The notes under the pieces were generated by a model, which was not told the DNA's origin, ran no database searches, and saw only the letters and a list, made by a program, of their open reading frames with translations. A program made the translations under genes and the position numbers. Shown here piece by piece: positions 17,349 through 25,411 of a DNA stretch of 64,000 nucleotides; within the stretch, counting starts at the first letter, position 1; each line of letters starts with the position of its first letter. The DNA is from CAWIKY01 sp963836905 (GTDB taxonomy: Bacteria > Pseudomonadota > Alphaproteobacteria > Caulobacterales > Hyphomonadaceae). The stretch spans positions 744,001 through 808,000 of the forward strand of contig CAWIKY010000006.1 of assembly GCA_963836905.1 (NCBI GenBank), in the 5' to 3' direction.

Positions 17349-17390
17349 AGGTCTTTTTTTGCATTTCACCCTCTCGTCGAGGAGACCAAT

Positions 17391-18407
17391 ATGCGACCAA
17401 GAAAACTCATTGTCTTCATAGCCATGTTCGCTTCGATTGCCGTATCGGCAAACGCCGAGCCGCTCGACCCGACCGAAGGCTTCATCGAGGCCACTGGCCC
17501 AATTGGGGGCTATACCACCGATACGCAGGGCTTTCACAGCGTGAACGGCTATTGGATCGAAGGACCGGATGGTCTGGTGCTGATCGACGGCCATTGGCGG
17601 CTATCTGATGCCCGGCGGGCGCTCGACGCGATGCGGACCCGGACGGATGCTCCCATTGCGGCGATGCTTCTGACACACCCCCACTCCGATCATTTCGGCG
17701 GGATCCCCGTGTTTCTGGGCGCCGCCGCGGCAGAGGGTGCCGAGGCGGCGTTCTATGCGTCGGACTGGACAGATCGCTCCATCCGGAACGACGAACAGGG
17801 GTTTCGGGCTGGCCGGGAAGAGCAGTTCGGGGATGACTTTCCCGACGAGATGCCACGCCCGACGCATATCGTCGAGGACGGCGTACCGTTCGAGGTTGCC
17901 GGCGTCACGATTGAGCCGATCATCCTGCGGCAGAACGAAGCCGTTGAAACCGTGCTCTACCATCTCCCCGCCGAGCGTGCCCTCTTTGCCGGTGATTTCG
18001 TCAACGGAGAGACCTTTCCGGTGCTCTATCAAGGCGGATTGGACTCGTGGATCGGCCAATTGAAAAGCCTTCGCGCACGTCTCCCCGAGGTCGAGACGAT
18101 CTATCCCGGCCACGGCGCACCCGGACCGGCGGACGTCCTGATCGACGGTGAGATCGCCGTGCTCGAAGCTCACCGCGACCTGGTCGACGACGCCTTGGAC
18201 GATGACGGTGCCATCGACGCCGCGGAGCGGGAGGCGATCAAGGATGCGCTCGAAGAGCAGTTCCCGTCCTGGCGCACCACCGCCGGTATCCCCGCCCGGC
18301 GGGCCGTCATCGAGCAGAACATCGACTGGATCCTGCGCGGTTGGCGCATCGCGGGCAGCGGCGGCGGTGACCCGGCCGAGTTCCGGGAAGCAGATGGCGA
18401 TGAGTGA
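17391..18407 (+). CDS. Exported MBL-fold metallo-hydrolase (copy 1)
   Basis: Metallo-beta-lactamase fold hydrolase of 338 residues with an N-terminal signal peptide ending ANA. The zinc motif is complete (THPHSDHFGG, HxHxDH at about residues 95-101), with further ligands in FAGDFVNG and YPGHGAPG. The C-terminal 90 residues form a helical region outside the core. Its stop overlaps the start of the dehalogenase gene, so the two are coupled. It belongs to the general MBL hydrolase group; beta-lactam cleavage is not implied. Confidence 0.9.
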   Translation: MRPRKLIVFIAMFASIAVSANAEPLDPTEGFIEATGPIGGYTTDTQGFHSVNGYWIEGPDGLVLIDGHWRLSDARRALDAMRTRTDAPIAAMLLTHPHSDHFGGIPVFLGAAAAEGAEAAFYASDWTDRSIRNDEQGFRAGREEQFGDDFPDEMPRPTHIVEDGVPFEVAGVTIEPIILRQNEAVETVLYHLPAERALFAGDFVNGETFPVLYQGGLDSWIGQLKSLRARLPEVETIYPGHGAPGPADVLIDGEIAVLEAHRDLVDDALDDDGAIDAAEREAIKDALEEQFPSWRTTAGIPARRAVIEQNIDWILRGWRIAGSGGGDPAEFREADGDE

Positions 18408-19089
18408 GCCCCGACTGGTTGTCGTATTCGACGTCTACGGCACATTGCTGGATACCGCATCGCCCGCAGCAAGCCTCGCACATGACATCGGACCAGATGC
18501 ACAGCGCTTGGCGGACCTTTGGCGGGCAATGCAACTCGAACAGGCTTGGGTGTGCACCATGGTCGGCAGGCCCAAATCCTTTCGCGAGATCACGCGGGAT
18601 GCGTTGATTGAGGCCATGCAGGTCGTCGGGCTGGAAAAGCGCGGCGATCTTCTCGTTCGGCTGATCGAAGCCTCCCGCAGACCCGATCCGTGGAAAGACA
18701 CACGGACGACACTCGAAGCGCTGCGGTCCGCTGGTGCAACCCTTGCGGTCTTCTCGAACGGAGAAGAGGACATGGTCGTCGAGGCGCTTGAAAATGCCGA
18801 TGTCCTTCAGTTCTTCCAGAGCGTGCTTTCCGTCGAGGACGAGGGCGTGTTCAAACCCGATCAGCGTGCCTATGGCGTGGTCCTGCGCGAATTCGGCTTA
18901 CCTGCCGAGGATATCGCCTTCGTTTCCTCGAACTGGTGGGATGCGCTCGGGGCATCGACCTTCGGATTTCGGACGTTCTGGATTGATCGTCGCGGCTTCG
19001 GTCACGCGATGATCACCGACAGCGGCGTCGCCTCGCTTTCTTCGCTGAGCGAGCTGGCGGACCGCCTTTATGGCTCAGCCCGGAAGTGA
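18400..19089 (+). CDS. Haloacid dehalogenase, type II (HAD superfamily)
   Basis: Probably an L-2-haloacid dehalogenase or related HAD hydrolase of 229 residues. The nucleophile Asp is D11 in FDVYGTLLD, motif II is FSNG, the motif III Lys is in EGVFKPDQ, and motif IV SSNWWDALGA matches the type II dehalogenase pattern. ATG 18400 is chosen because GGGAAG lies 9 nt upstream; ATG 18394 would be too close to it. It overlaps the upstream MBL gene by 8 nt. Dehalogenation next to SDRs, WrbA and hydrolases supports a xenobiotic-degradation role. Confidence 0.88.
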   Translation: MSEPRLVVVFDVYGTLLDTASPAASLAHDIGPDAQRLADLWRAMQLEQAWVCTMVGRPKSFREITRDALIEAMQVVGLEKRGDLLVRLIEASRRPDPWKDTRTTLEALRSAGATLAVFSNGEEDMVVEALENADVLQFFQSVLSVEDEGVFKPDQRAYGVVLREFGLPAEDIAFVSSNWWDALGASTFGFRTFWIDRRGFGHAMITDSGVASLSSLSELADRLYGSARK

Positions 19090-19246
19090 CAACGGCTCAG
19101 GTCTGTTCACCAACATGTTCGAAGGGTCAGAATCCCGAAAAGCCTGCGCAGGGTTCTGGAATATCAGCCTTCGCATCGAGGCCATCCTGAAACAGTAACT
19201 GCCGCCGGGCAGCGGTCGGCGGCCCTGAAAGACAGGAGAAATTCTA

Positions 19247-20218
19247 ATGAAACGATGCAAGGCAATGGCCGCTGTGGGTGCGGCCCTTTTCGTCGCGGCA
19301 CAGGCGATGGCGCAGGAACCGATCTGGGAAGCCAACTCGGTCGAGCTCGAAACCGAAACCCTCGGGGGTGGTGCCTACGCGCTTGTGCCCGGGGATGCCG
19401 ACGAAAAGGCACCGGCCGGTATTCCTGTCGCGACGTCCAGCGGCTTCGTCGTCGGCGACCGCGCGGCCCTGATCGTCGATACGGGTATCAATGCGCGCGT
19501 CTTCGGCCAGATCAGTGATGCTGTGCAAACAGAAGCGCCCGGGCGAATGCTATTCGCGGTCAACACCAGCTACCATGGCGATCATTCCTACGGAAACGTG
19601 CTGCTACCGGAAGATGCCGTCATCATCCAGCACGCGGCGACGCAGGTCTATCTGGAAGCAAACTTCGATCAGGATGTCGCCTTCATGCTGGGCTTGTTCG
19701 GCGAAGGCCGGGGGATCGAGGACGCCCGGTACCGGCCCGCCGATATCCTGGTGCCTCCGAATGGTTCGATCGCGCTCGATCTGGGTGGGGTCGAGGTCGA
19801 GGTCCGCGATTTCGGCTTCGCACAGACCGGTGGCGACCTCATGATCTGGGTGCCGGATGCCGGAGTGCTTTACGCAGGCAACCCTGTCATCGCGGAAGCG
19901 CCCAGCCTGCCATGGCTGCTCGACGGACGGGCGCAGGAGACACGGGACACCATGGCGGCGATCCGTGATTTCCTGCCTGCCGATGCCACGATTGTTCCGG
20001 GCCACGGCCGGCCTGTGGGCGTCGAAACACTCGACTGGTACATCGACTATCTCGATGCTCTCTTGACCGAGGCTGATGCCGCTGTCGCAGCCGGTCAGAG
20101 CGTCGAAGATCTGGCCGCGTCGGACGCGTTCACGGAGTTCTCGGGCTATGCGATCTTCGACTGGGTCCATCGCGGCGTAAACGTGCCTGCCGCCTTCAAA
20201 GAGGTTGGCGATGACTGA
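19247..20218 (+). CDS. Exported MBL-fold metallo-hydrolase with altered zinc motif (copy 2)
   Basis: A 323-residue MBL-fold protein with a signal peptide cleaved after AMA. The metal loop reads NTSYHGDHSYGN, so the first His of HxHxDH is replaced by Ser while the second His, the Asp and the last His remain. VPGHGRPVG supplies a distal ligand. The general pattern resembles SoxH-like and quinoprotein-associated MBL proteins. AGGAGAA precedes ATG 19247. The upstream gap of 157 bp carries no feature I can support. A single zinc or altered chemistry is possible. Confidence 0.85.
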   Translation: MKRCKAMAAVGAALFVAAQAMAQEPIWEANSVELETETLGGGAYALVPGDADEKAPAGIPVATSSGFVVGDRAALIVDTGINARVFGQISDAVQTEAPGRMLFAVNTSYHGDHSYGNVLLPEDAVIIQHAATQVYLEANFDQDVAFMLGLFGEGRGIEDARYRPADILVPPNGSIALDLGGVEVEVRDFGFAQTGGDLMIWVPDAGVLYAGNPVIAEAPSLPWLLDGRAQETRDTMAAIRDFLPADATIVPGHGRPVGVETLDWYIDYLDALLTEADAAVAAGQSVEDLAASDAFTEFSGYAIFDWVHRGVNVPAAFKEVGDD

Positions 20219-20237
20219 ACTGGTTGTGCCGAATGTC

Positions 20238-20268
20238 TCGGACGACGCCTGACTGGGGTGTCGTCCGA
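20238..20268 (+). terminator. GC-rich hairpin after MBL gene
   Basis: A 12-bp stem (20238-20249 with 20257-20268, one G-T pair) with a 7-nt loop starts 20 nt after the MBL stop codon. There is no T-run, so factor-independent termination is uncertain; it may protect the 3' end of the transcript. Confidence 0.45.
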
Positions 20269-20493
20269 ACGCCTCAAGGCATTGCAGCCATAGCTCAGCG
20301 TTGTCAGCTTCGCGCAAACTGCTGGCTTGATGTCAGGAATCTGCAACAGCTTGTGCATATGCTATAAGCAGCCGCAGTAAAGAACATGCACGATAAGCCG
20401 TAGGTATCGAGAGATATCACAACTGTCGAACGGCATTGCAGTCTTACGATTGGAAAAAATGAGGATAAACTAGATTAGGGAGGAGCGTGATAG

Positions 20494-20568
20494 ATGAAAT
20501 CGGCTCTTTTATCGGCAGGACGACAAAAAGCCGGAAGTCGATTGGTGCCGCACGGGAATTTGTCATGA
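20494..20568 (+). CDS. Upstream short ORF coupled to AraC gene
   Basis: ATG 20494 lies 10 nt after a strong GGGAGGAG ribosome site and opens a 24-codon frame. Its TGA overlaps the ATG of the AraC gene (ATGA at 20565-20568). The AraC gene itself has only a weak GGGAA ahead of its start. The arrangement suggests that translation of the short frame delivers ribosomes to the regulator gene. The peptide resembles nothing I know. An alternative is that the regulator starts at GTG 20487, which would add 26 residues not seen in its paralogue. Confidence 0.45.
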   Translation: MKSALLSAGRQKAGSRLVPHGNLS

Positions 20569-21464
20569 GTAACCCCAGGCATGCTGCGCCGGGGCAGACG
20601 TTCGACTGCCACGCGGAATTTTACCGGAATTCGGCATATCGTCAATTTCCGCAGGAGCATCGCACCGGCGGCAGCCTAGGGGTGAGCATGCTCGAAGCCC
20701 AGCAGGGCCCAATCGATATGATCGACTCCGCCGTGCCCGATCTGACCATCTGTCAAAACCTTCAGTCAGGCCGCGAAGTCGTGCTTGATTTTGGTGACGG
20801 GCTCAAGCAGTTCGACCATCCAGCCGACCAAGTGGTTTGTCTCATCCCGGCCTTCAGTAAGAACCGATTCAAGTTATGTGATCCGCACCATATTCGCTCC
20901 GTCAGTATCAAACAGACGGCAGTCGATGCGCTTTTCGATCGCCACGGAGTTCCGGCCAACGCTGCAGACGCACTGGTGGGCCGTCTGACCGAAAGACGCG
21001 ATCTGTGCGGTCTGCTTAATAAGCTTTGGTCTGGTATGGCGCAGCCCGACGGGAGCGGCGGCCTACTGATCGACGGCCTGACACAGGCGCTGCTTGCGCA
21101 ACTCACCAGCGACAACGCACTCTCGCCACTTGGCTATGCTAGCAGCGATACCCGCATCATGCGCGTGGTCGATTACATCGAGGCGCATTTGGCCGAGCCG
21201 CTCTCGGTCACCGAACTCGCTGCCATCGCCACCATGAGTGCCGGGCACTTTTCACGCTGCTTCAAGGCTACGGTCGGCGAGCCTGTCTGGGCCTATGTCC
21301 AGCGCCGCCGCTGCGAACGGGCGAAGGACCTGCTGCTGCACTCTCGCGAGCCGCTGGCCGAGATCGCCTACCGCACCGGCTTCGCCAACCAGGCGCATAT
21401 GACCACGAGCCTGAAAGACCGGTATGGCGCGACTCCGGGGAAGATACGGAAGGATCGGGCATGA
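20565..21464 (+). CDS. AraC-family transcriptional regulator (tandem copy 1)
   Basis: A 299-residue regulator: a variable N-terminal sensor half, then a double helix-turn-helix DNA-binding domain of about 100 residues beginning near VVDYIEAHLAEPLSVTELA and ending with GFANQAHMTTSLKDRYG. ATG 20565 aligns with the start of the neighbouring paralogue (both begin M-x-x-P-x-HAA), which decides the start. Its stop overlaps the ATG of the second AraC gene, so the two are co-translated. It probably controls the flanking enzyme genes; the inducer is unknown. Confidence 0.92.
   Translation: MSNPRHAAPGQTFDCHAEFYRNSAYRQFPQEHRTGGSLGVSMLEAQQGPIDMIDSAVPDLTICQNLQSGREVVLDFGDGLKQFDHPADQVVCLIPAFSKNRFKLCDPHHIRSVSIKQTAVDALFDRHGVPANAADALVGRLTERRDLCGLLNKLWSGMAQPDGSGGLLIDGLTQALLAQLTSDNALSPLGYASSDTRIMRVVDYIEAHLAEPLSVTELAAIATMSAGHFSRCFKATVGEPVWAYVQRRRCERAKDLLLHSREPLAEIAYRTGFANQAHMTTSLKDRYGATPGKIRKDRA
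21285..21403 (+). repeat. 119-bp direct repeat, copy 1 (in AraC gene 1)
   Basis: This stretch of the DNA-binding domain is identical, base for base, to 22181-22299 in the next gene, at an offset of 896 bp. The rest of the two genes is clearly diverged, the sensor halves most of all. This points to gene conversion or strong constraint on the recognition helices. Confidence 0.85.
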
Positions 21465-22360
21465 CGGGACCTCAGCACGCGGCAGAAGGCAAGGCGTTCG
21501 ACTGCTACGCGGATTTCTACAAGCAATCAGCTTATGCCAAGTTCGATCAGGAACATCGTGCCGGCGGCAGCTTTGGCGTGCGCATGTTTCATGCGGTTCA
21601 GGACCCTATCGACCTTGTCGATTCGGCTGTGCCTGACCTGATTCTCGGTAGGGTGCATAACGAATGTACAAACGTGACCTTAGACGTCGGTGACGGGCCG
21701 AGGCAGTTTCGCCGAGTGCGTGAAGATGCCTTCACGATTGTCCCTGCAAATACCGAAGAGAGATTTTACAATCCCGTCCGCCATGAGGTCAGCTTTCTCG
21801 CAATTGACGCCGCGCAGCTCGCCGATTTGTTGGAGCAGAATGGCGCGTCTCTGGGGAGCCTCAATCGCGGTGTGGGGACGCATTTCTGGAACAGTTCGAT
21901 ATTGGCAGCCTTTCGGAAGCTATGGGCGACCATTGGACGTGAAAGAGACGCCAACCCGCTTATAGCCGACGGATTGGCACTTCAAATTTTCGGCGAACTT
22001 ACCTCTGCGCCTTCTCTGCAGCCTTTGGGTGAGGCCAATGCCGATACCCGGATCGTAAGGGTCGTCGACTATATCGAAGCGCACCTCCCCGAGCCGTTAT
22101 CCGTTACAGAGCTCGCCGCCATCGCCACCATGAGCGCGGGTCACTTCTCCCGCTGTTTCAAGGCCACGGTGGGCGAGCCGGTCTGGGCCTATGTCCAGCG
22201 CCGCCGCTGCGAACGGGCGAAGGACCTGCTGCTGCACTCTCGCGAGCCGCTGGCCGAGATCGCCTACCGCACCGGCTTCGCCAACCAGGCGCATATGACG
22301 ACCAGCCTGAAAGAGCGCTTCGGCGCAACGCCCGGGGCGATCCGGAAAGAGGCCTATTGA
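21461..22360 (+). CDS. AraC-family transcriptional regulator (tandem copy 2)
   Basis: Second AraC-type regulator, also 299 residues, overlapping copy 1 by 4 nt (ATGA). The N-terminal half is related but diverged; the C-terminal double helix-turn-helix is nearly the same protein sequence, so both probably bind the same or very similar operators while sensing different signals, or form heterodimers. A 297-bp region without a gene follows; its only clear element is the GAGGAGG ribosome site of the next gene. Confidence 0.92.
   Translation: MTGPQHAAEGKAFDCYADFYKQSAYAKFDQEHRAGGSFGVRMFHAVQDPIDLVDSAVPDLILGRVHNECTNVTLDVGDGPRQFRRVREDAFTIVPANTEERFYNPVRHEVSFLAIDAAQLADLLEQNGASLGSLNRGVGTHFWNSSILAAFRKLWATIGRERDANPLIADGLALQIFGELTSAPSLQPLGEANADTRIVRVVDYIEAHLPEPLSVTELAAIATMSAGHFSRCFKATVGEPVWAYVQRRRCERAKDLLLHSREPLAEIAYRTGFANQAHMTTSLKERFGATPGAIRKEAY
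22181..22299 (+). repeat. 119-bp direct repeat, copy 2 (in AraC gene 2)
   Basis: Identical to 21285-21403; see that entry. Confidence 0.85.
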
Positions 22361-22657
22361 GGTTCAGGTTGCAGGTCGGCCTCAAACCACCTGCCTGTGT
22401 GCCCGACGACATTCGGGTCGGCGTGTTGGCGCGATCACATTCGATGTAGGGAACTATGCTGCCTCGTTGAGGCACTCCCTTGGCTTTGAATAAGGAGCGG
22501 GAGTGTTGGAAAACTAAAACGAAACGCTCCCAATCTGAAATCCTCCTTCCCGCGATACCGCCACAATACCATTGAAGATCATTGATCTCCTGAGGCCAGA
22601 CGACCCCGGTTTGATCTCTGATCGAGCGCCACTTAACCTTGAGGAGGATCAAATCCA

Positions 22658-23353
22658 ATGTCCAAGCTGGATCTTCTAACAGCTGATAACTGTCAGCTCA
22701 TATTTATCGACCACCAGCCGCAGATGGCGTTCGGTGTTGCATCGATCGACCGGCAAACCTTGAAGAACAACACGCTCATGCTCGCAAAGGCTGCGAAGCT
22801 CTTCGATCTGCCGACATCCATAACGACAGTCGAGACGGACGCATTTTCCGGGCACACCTATCCAGAATTGCTGGAGGTCTTCCCGGATAAAGACATACTG
22901 GAGCGAACGTCGATGAATGCCTGGGACGACCAGAAAGTCCGCGATGAGCTGGAGCGGAGCGATCGCCGGAAGGTCGTCGTTTCGGGACTATGGACGGAGG
23001 TCTGCAACCTGACCTTCGCACTTTCCGCGATCAAAGAGGGCGGCTACGACGTATACATGGTCGCCGATGCCTCTGGCGGCACGTCGAAAGATGCGCATAA
23101 TTACGCCATGGATCGGATGCTGCAAGCAGGCGTCATACCGATGACCACGGTTCAGACATCGCTCGAACTGCAGCGGGACTGGGCGCGGCGCGACACCTAT
23201 GACGGATTGATGGACATCTTCCGCGAGCATGCGGGTGCCTACGGTATGGGTATCGACTACGCCTACACGCATGTCCACAAGGCTGCCCCGCGCTTTGCCG
23301 GTGGCAAACGCCGCGATCCTATCGCCGCCGCGATCCGCGAAGTGGCCGAGTAG
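22658..23353 (+). CDS. Isochorismatase-like cysteine hydrolase (YcaC group)
   Basis: A 231-residue cysteine hydrolase of the isochorismatase-like fold. The expected catalytic Asp is D18 in FIDHQPQ, and the nucleophile is C116 in GLWTEVCNLTF. The TSMNAWDD stretch and the ADASGGTSKDAH block resemble YcaC-type proteins. GAGGAGG precedes ATG 22658 at 10 nt. Possible substrates are small amides or carbamates. It is followed by a palindromic hairpin and then the amidohydrolase, which could act in the same degradation route. Confidence 0.88.
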   Translation: MSKLDLLTADNCQLIFIDHQPQMAFGVASIDRQTLKNNTLMLAKAAKLFDLPTSITTVETDAFSGHTYPELLEVFPDKDILERTSMNAWDDQKVRDELERSDRRKVVVSGLWTEVCNLTFALSAIKEGGYDVYMVADASGGTSKDAHNYAMDRMLQAGVIPMTTVQTSLELQRDWARRDTYDGLMDIFREHAGAYGMGIDYAYTHVHKAAPRFAGGKRRDPIAAAIREVAE

Positions 23354-23362
23354 GAAGCCCGA

Positions 23363-23410
23363 CCGGGAGACGCGTCTCTTATTTCCGCCTTCGAAAGACG
23401 CGTCTCCCGG
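23363..23410 (+). terminator. Long perfect hairpin made of two MluI-type palindromes
   Basis: CCGGGAGACGCGTCT (23363-23377) pairs perfectly with 23396-23410 across an 18-nt loop. Each arm itself contains the palindrome AGACGCGTCT. It lies 10 nt after the isochorismatase stop and 30 nt before the amidohydrolase start. There is no T-run after the stem. It may end or attenuate transcription, or be a paired operator. Confidence 0.55.
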
Positions 23411-23439
23411 CGCAACTCATATCTGCCGAGGAGAACGCC

Positions 23440-25402
23440 ATGCCAATCCGTCGCCGTACGACCTTAAAGGGGCTTGCAGCTAGCGCAGCGACGTTCGCGC
23501 TCGCCCCGCGCTTTGCCCGGAGCCAGACCGTGTCGGACACACCGAATACCATCCTTCACAACGGCCGAGTAACAACGCTCGATCGCGACAATCCCGAAGC
23601 TCAGGCTATCGCGATCGCAGATGGCCAGGTCCTGCAAACAGGCACCGACGATGAAATCATGCGATTAGCTACGTCAGATACCGAAGTGATCGACCTTGGT
23701 GGAAGACGGGTCATTCCAGGCCTGAATGACAGTCACACACATCTGATCCGCGGCGGCCTCAACTACAACATGGAAGTGCGATGGGAGAACGTGCCCAGCC
23801 TCGCCGATGCGCTCCGCATGCTGAGGGAGCAAGCAGACCGCACGCCCGCGCCTCAATGGGTGCGCGTGGTCGGCGGCTGGTCGGAGTTCCAGTTCACAGA
23901 ACGGCGCATGCCGACGCTCGACGAAATCAATGCCGCCGCCCCCGATACGCCGGTCTTCGTGCTGCATCTCTACGCTAGAGCGCTGCTCAACAAGGCTGCG
24001 CTGAACGCGCTCGGCATCACGGCGGACACTCCGAACCCGCCAGGAGGAGTAATTGAGAAGGACGAACGCGGTCAGCCGACGGGCAAGCTCCTTGCCAAGC
24101 CCTCGGCGCTGATCCTCTATTCGACGCTCGCTCAAGGGCCGGCCTTGCCGGTGGAGGACCAAATCAATTCTACGCGCCACTACATGCGCGAGATGAACCG
24201 CCTTGGCATCACGTCGGTGATCGACGCCGGTGGCGGCGGCCAGAACTTTCCCGACGACTACGATGTCATCCAGCGGTTGCATGACGACGATCAATTGACC
24301 GTCCGTATCGCCTACAACCTGTTCGCACAGCGCGCGGGACAGGAATATTCCGACTACGAGCGGTGGATTGCCCTGACGGAGCCCGGCGCGGGATCGGATA
24401 TGCTGCGCATGAACGGCGCTGGCGAGAACCTCACCTGGTCGGCCGCCGACTTCGAGAACTTCCTCGAGCCGCGTCCGACGCCCGTACCGACCATGGAGCG
24501 CGAACTGGAACGGATCGTCGAGCTGCTCGCCACCAATGAATGGCCGTTTCGTATCCACGCTACCTATGACGAGACCATTGACCGATTCTCTGAGCGTGTT
24601 CGAACGGGTGAACGGCAATACGCCGTTCAAGACCCGCTTCATCATCGACCATGCCGAGACCATCACCGAACGGAACATCGAGCGGATCAAGGCGCTTGGC
24701 GGTGGTATCGCTACGCAGCACCGCATGGCGTTCCAAGGCGAATATTTCGTGGACCGCTATGGGGCGGAGGCCGCCAAGGCAACGCCGCCCATTGCGAAGA
24801 TGCTCGAAATGGACGTGCCCGTCGGCGGCGGAACGGACGCGACCCGCGTCGCCTCCTACGATCCGTGGGTTGGCCTGCACTGGCTGACCACCGGCCAGAC
24901 GCTGGGCGGACTGCCGCTATACGACGGGGACAACGTCCTGAGCCGCGCGGATGCGCTGCGCATCTGGACCGAAGGCTCGGCTTGGTTTTCGGGCGAGCAG
25001 GATGCGAAAGGCACGTTGGCACCCGGCATGTATGCCGACCTCGCCGTGCTGTCGTCGGACTATATGAGCGTGCCCGCGCCGGAAATCCGGCAGATCAATG
25101 CGGTGCTGACGATGGTCGGTGGGCGTGTGGTCTATGGCGAGGGCGACTATGCCGATCTAGCGCCGCCGCTGCCGCCCGCGAGCCCCTCATGGTCCCCGGT
25201 GCTGGACCTGCCGAGCCCGGGCCAACGTGCCTCGGCGGCTGCCGGTCCGGCGACGCAGTTCGCCCGGGCCTGCCATGACGGTTGCGGCAACTCGTGTGGT
25301 CTTCATGGGCACGAGCACGGCATCGCCTGGAACAACCCGATTCCGGTCAACGACGTCAGATCGTTTTGGGGCGCTTTGGGTTGCTCTTGCTTCGCGGTTT
25401 GA
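23440..25402 (+). pseudogene. Tat-exported YtcJ-like amidohydrolase, frameshifted
   Basis: A metal-dependent amidohydrolase (YtcJ/N-substituted formamide deformylase-like). The N-terminus RRRTTLKGLAAS is a twin-arginine signal. GLNDSHTHLI carries the first metal histidines, and the end GALGCSCFAV belongs to the family. The first frame runs to codon 383 (TTC at 24586); the family sequence then continues in another frame from CTG 24590 (LSVFERVNGN) through FIIDHAETITERN and GGGTDATR to the stop at 25402. Removing one T at 24586-24590 restores about 653 residues. Either a real mutation or a sequencing error. The MFS gene starts 9 nt later and is probably coupled. Confidence 0.85.
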
Positions 25403-25411
25403 GGCCCTGTG

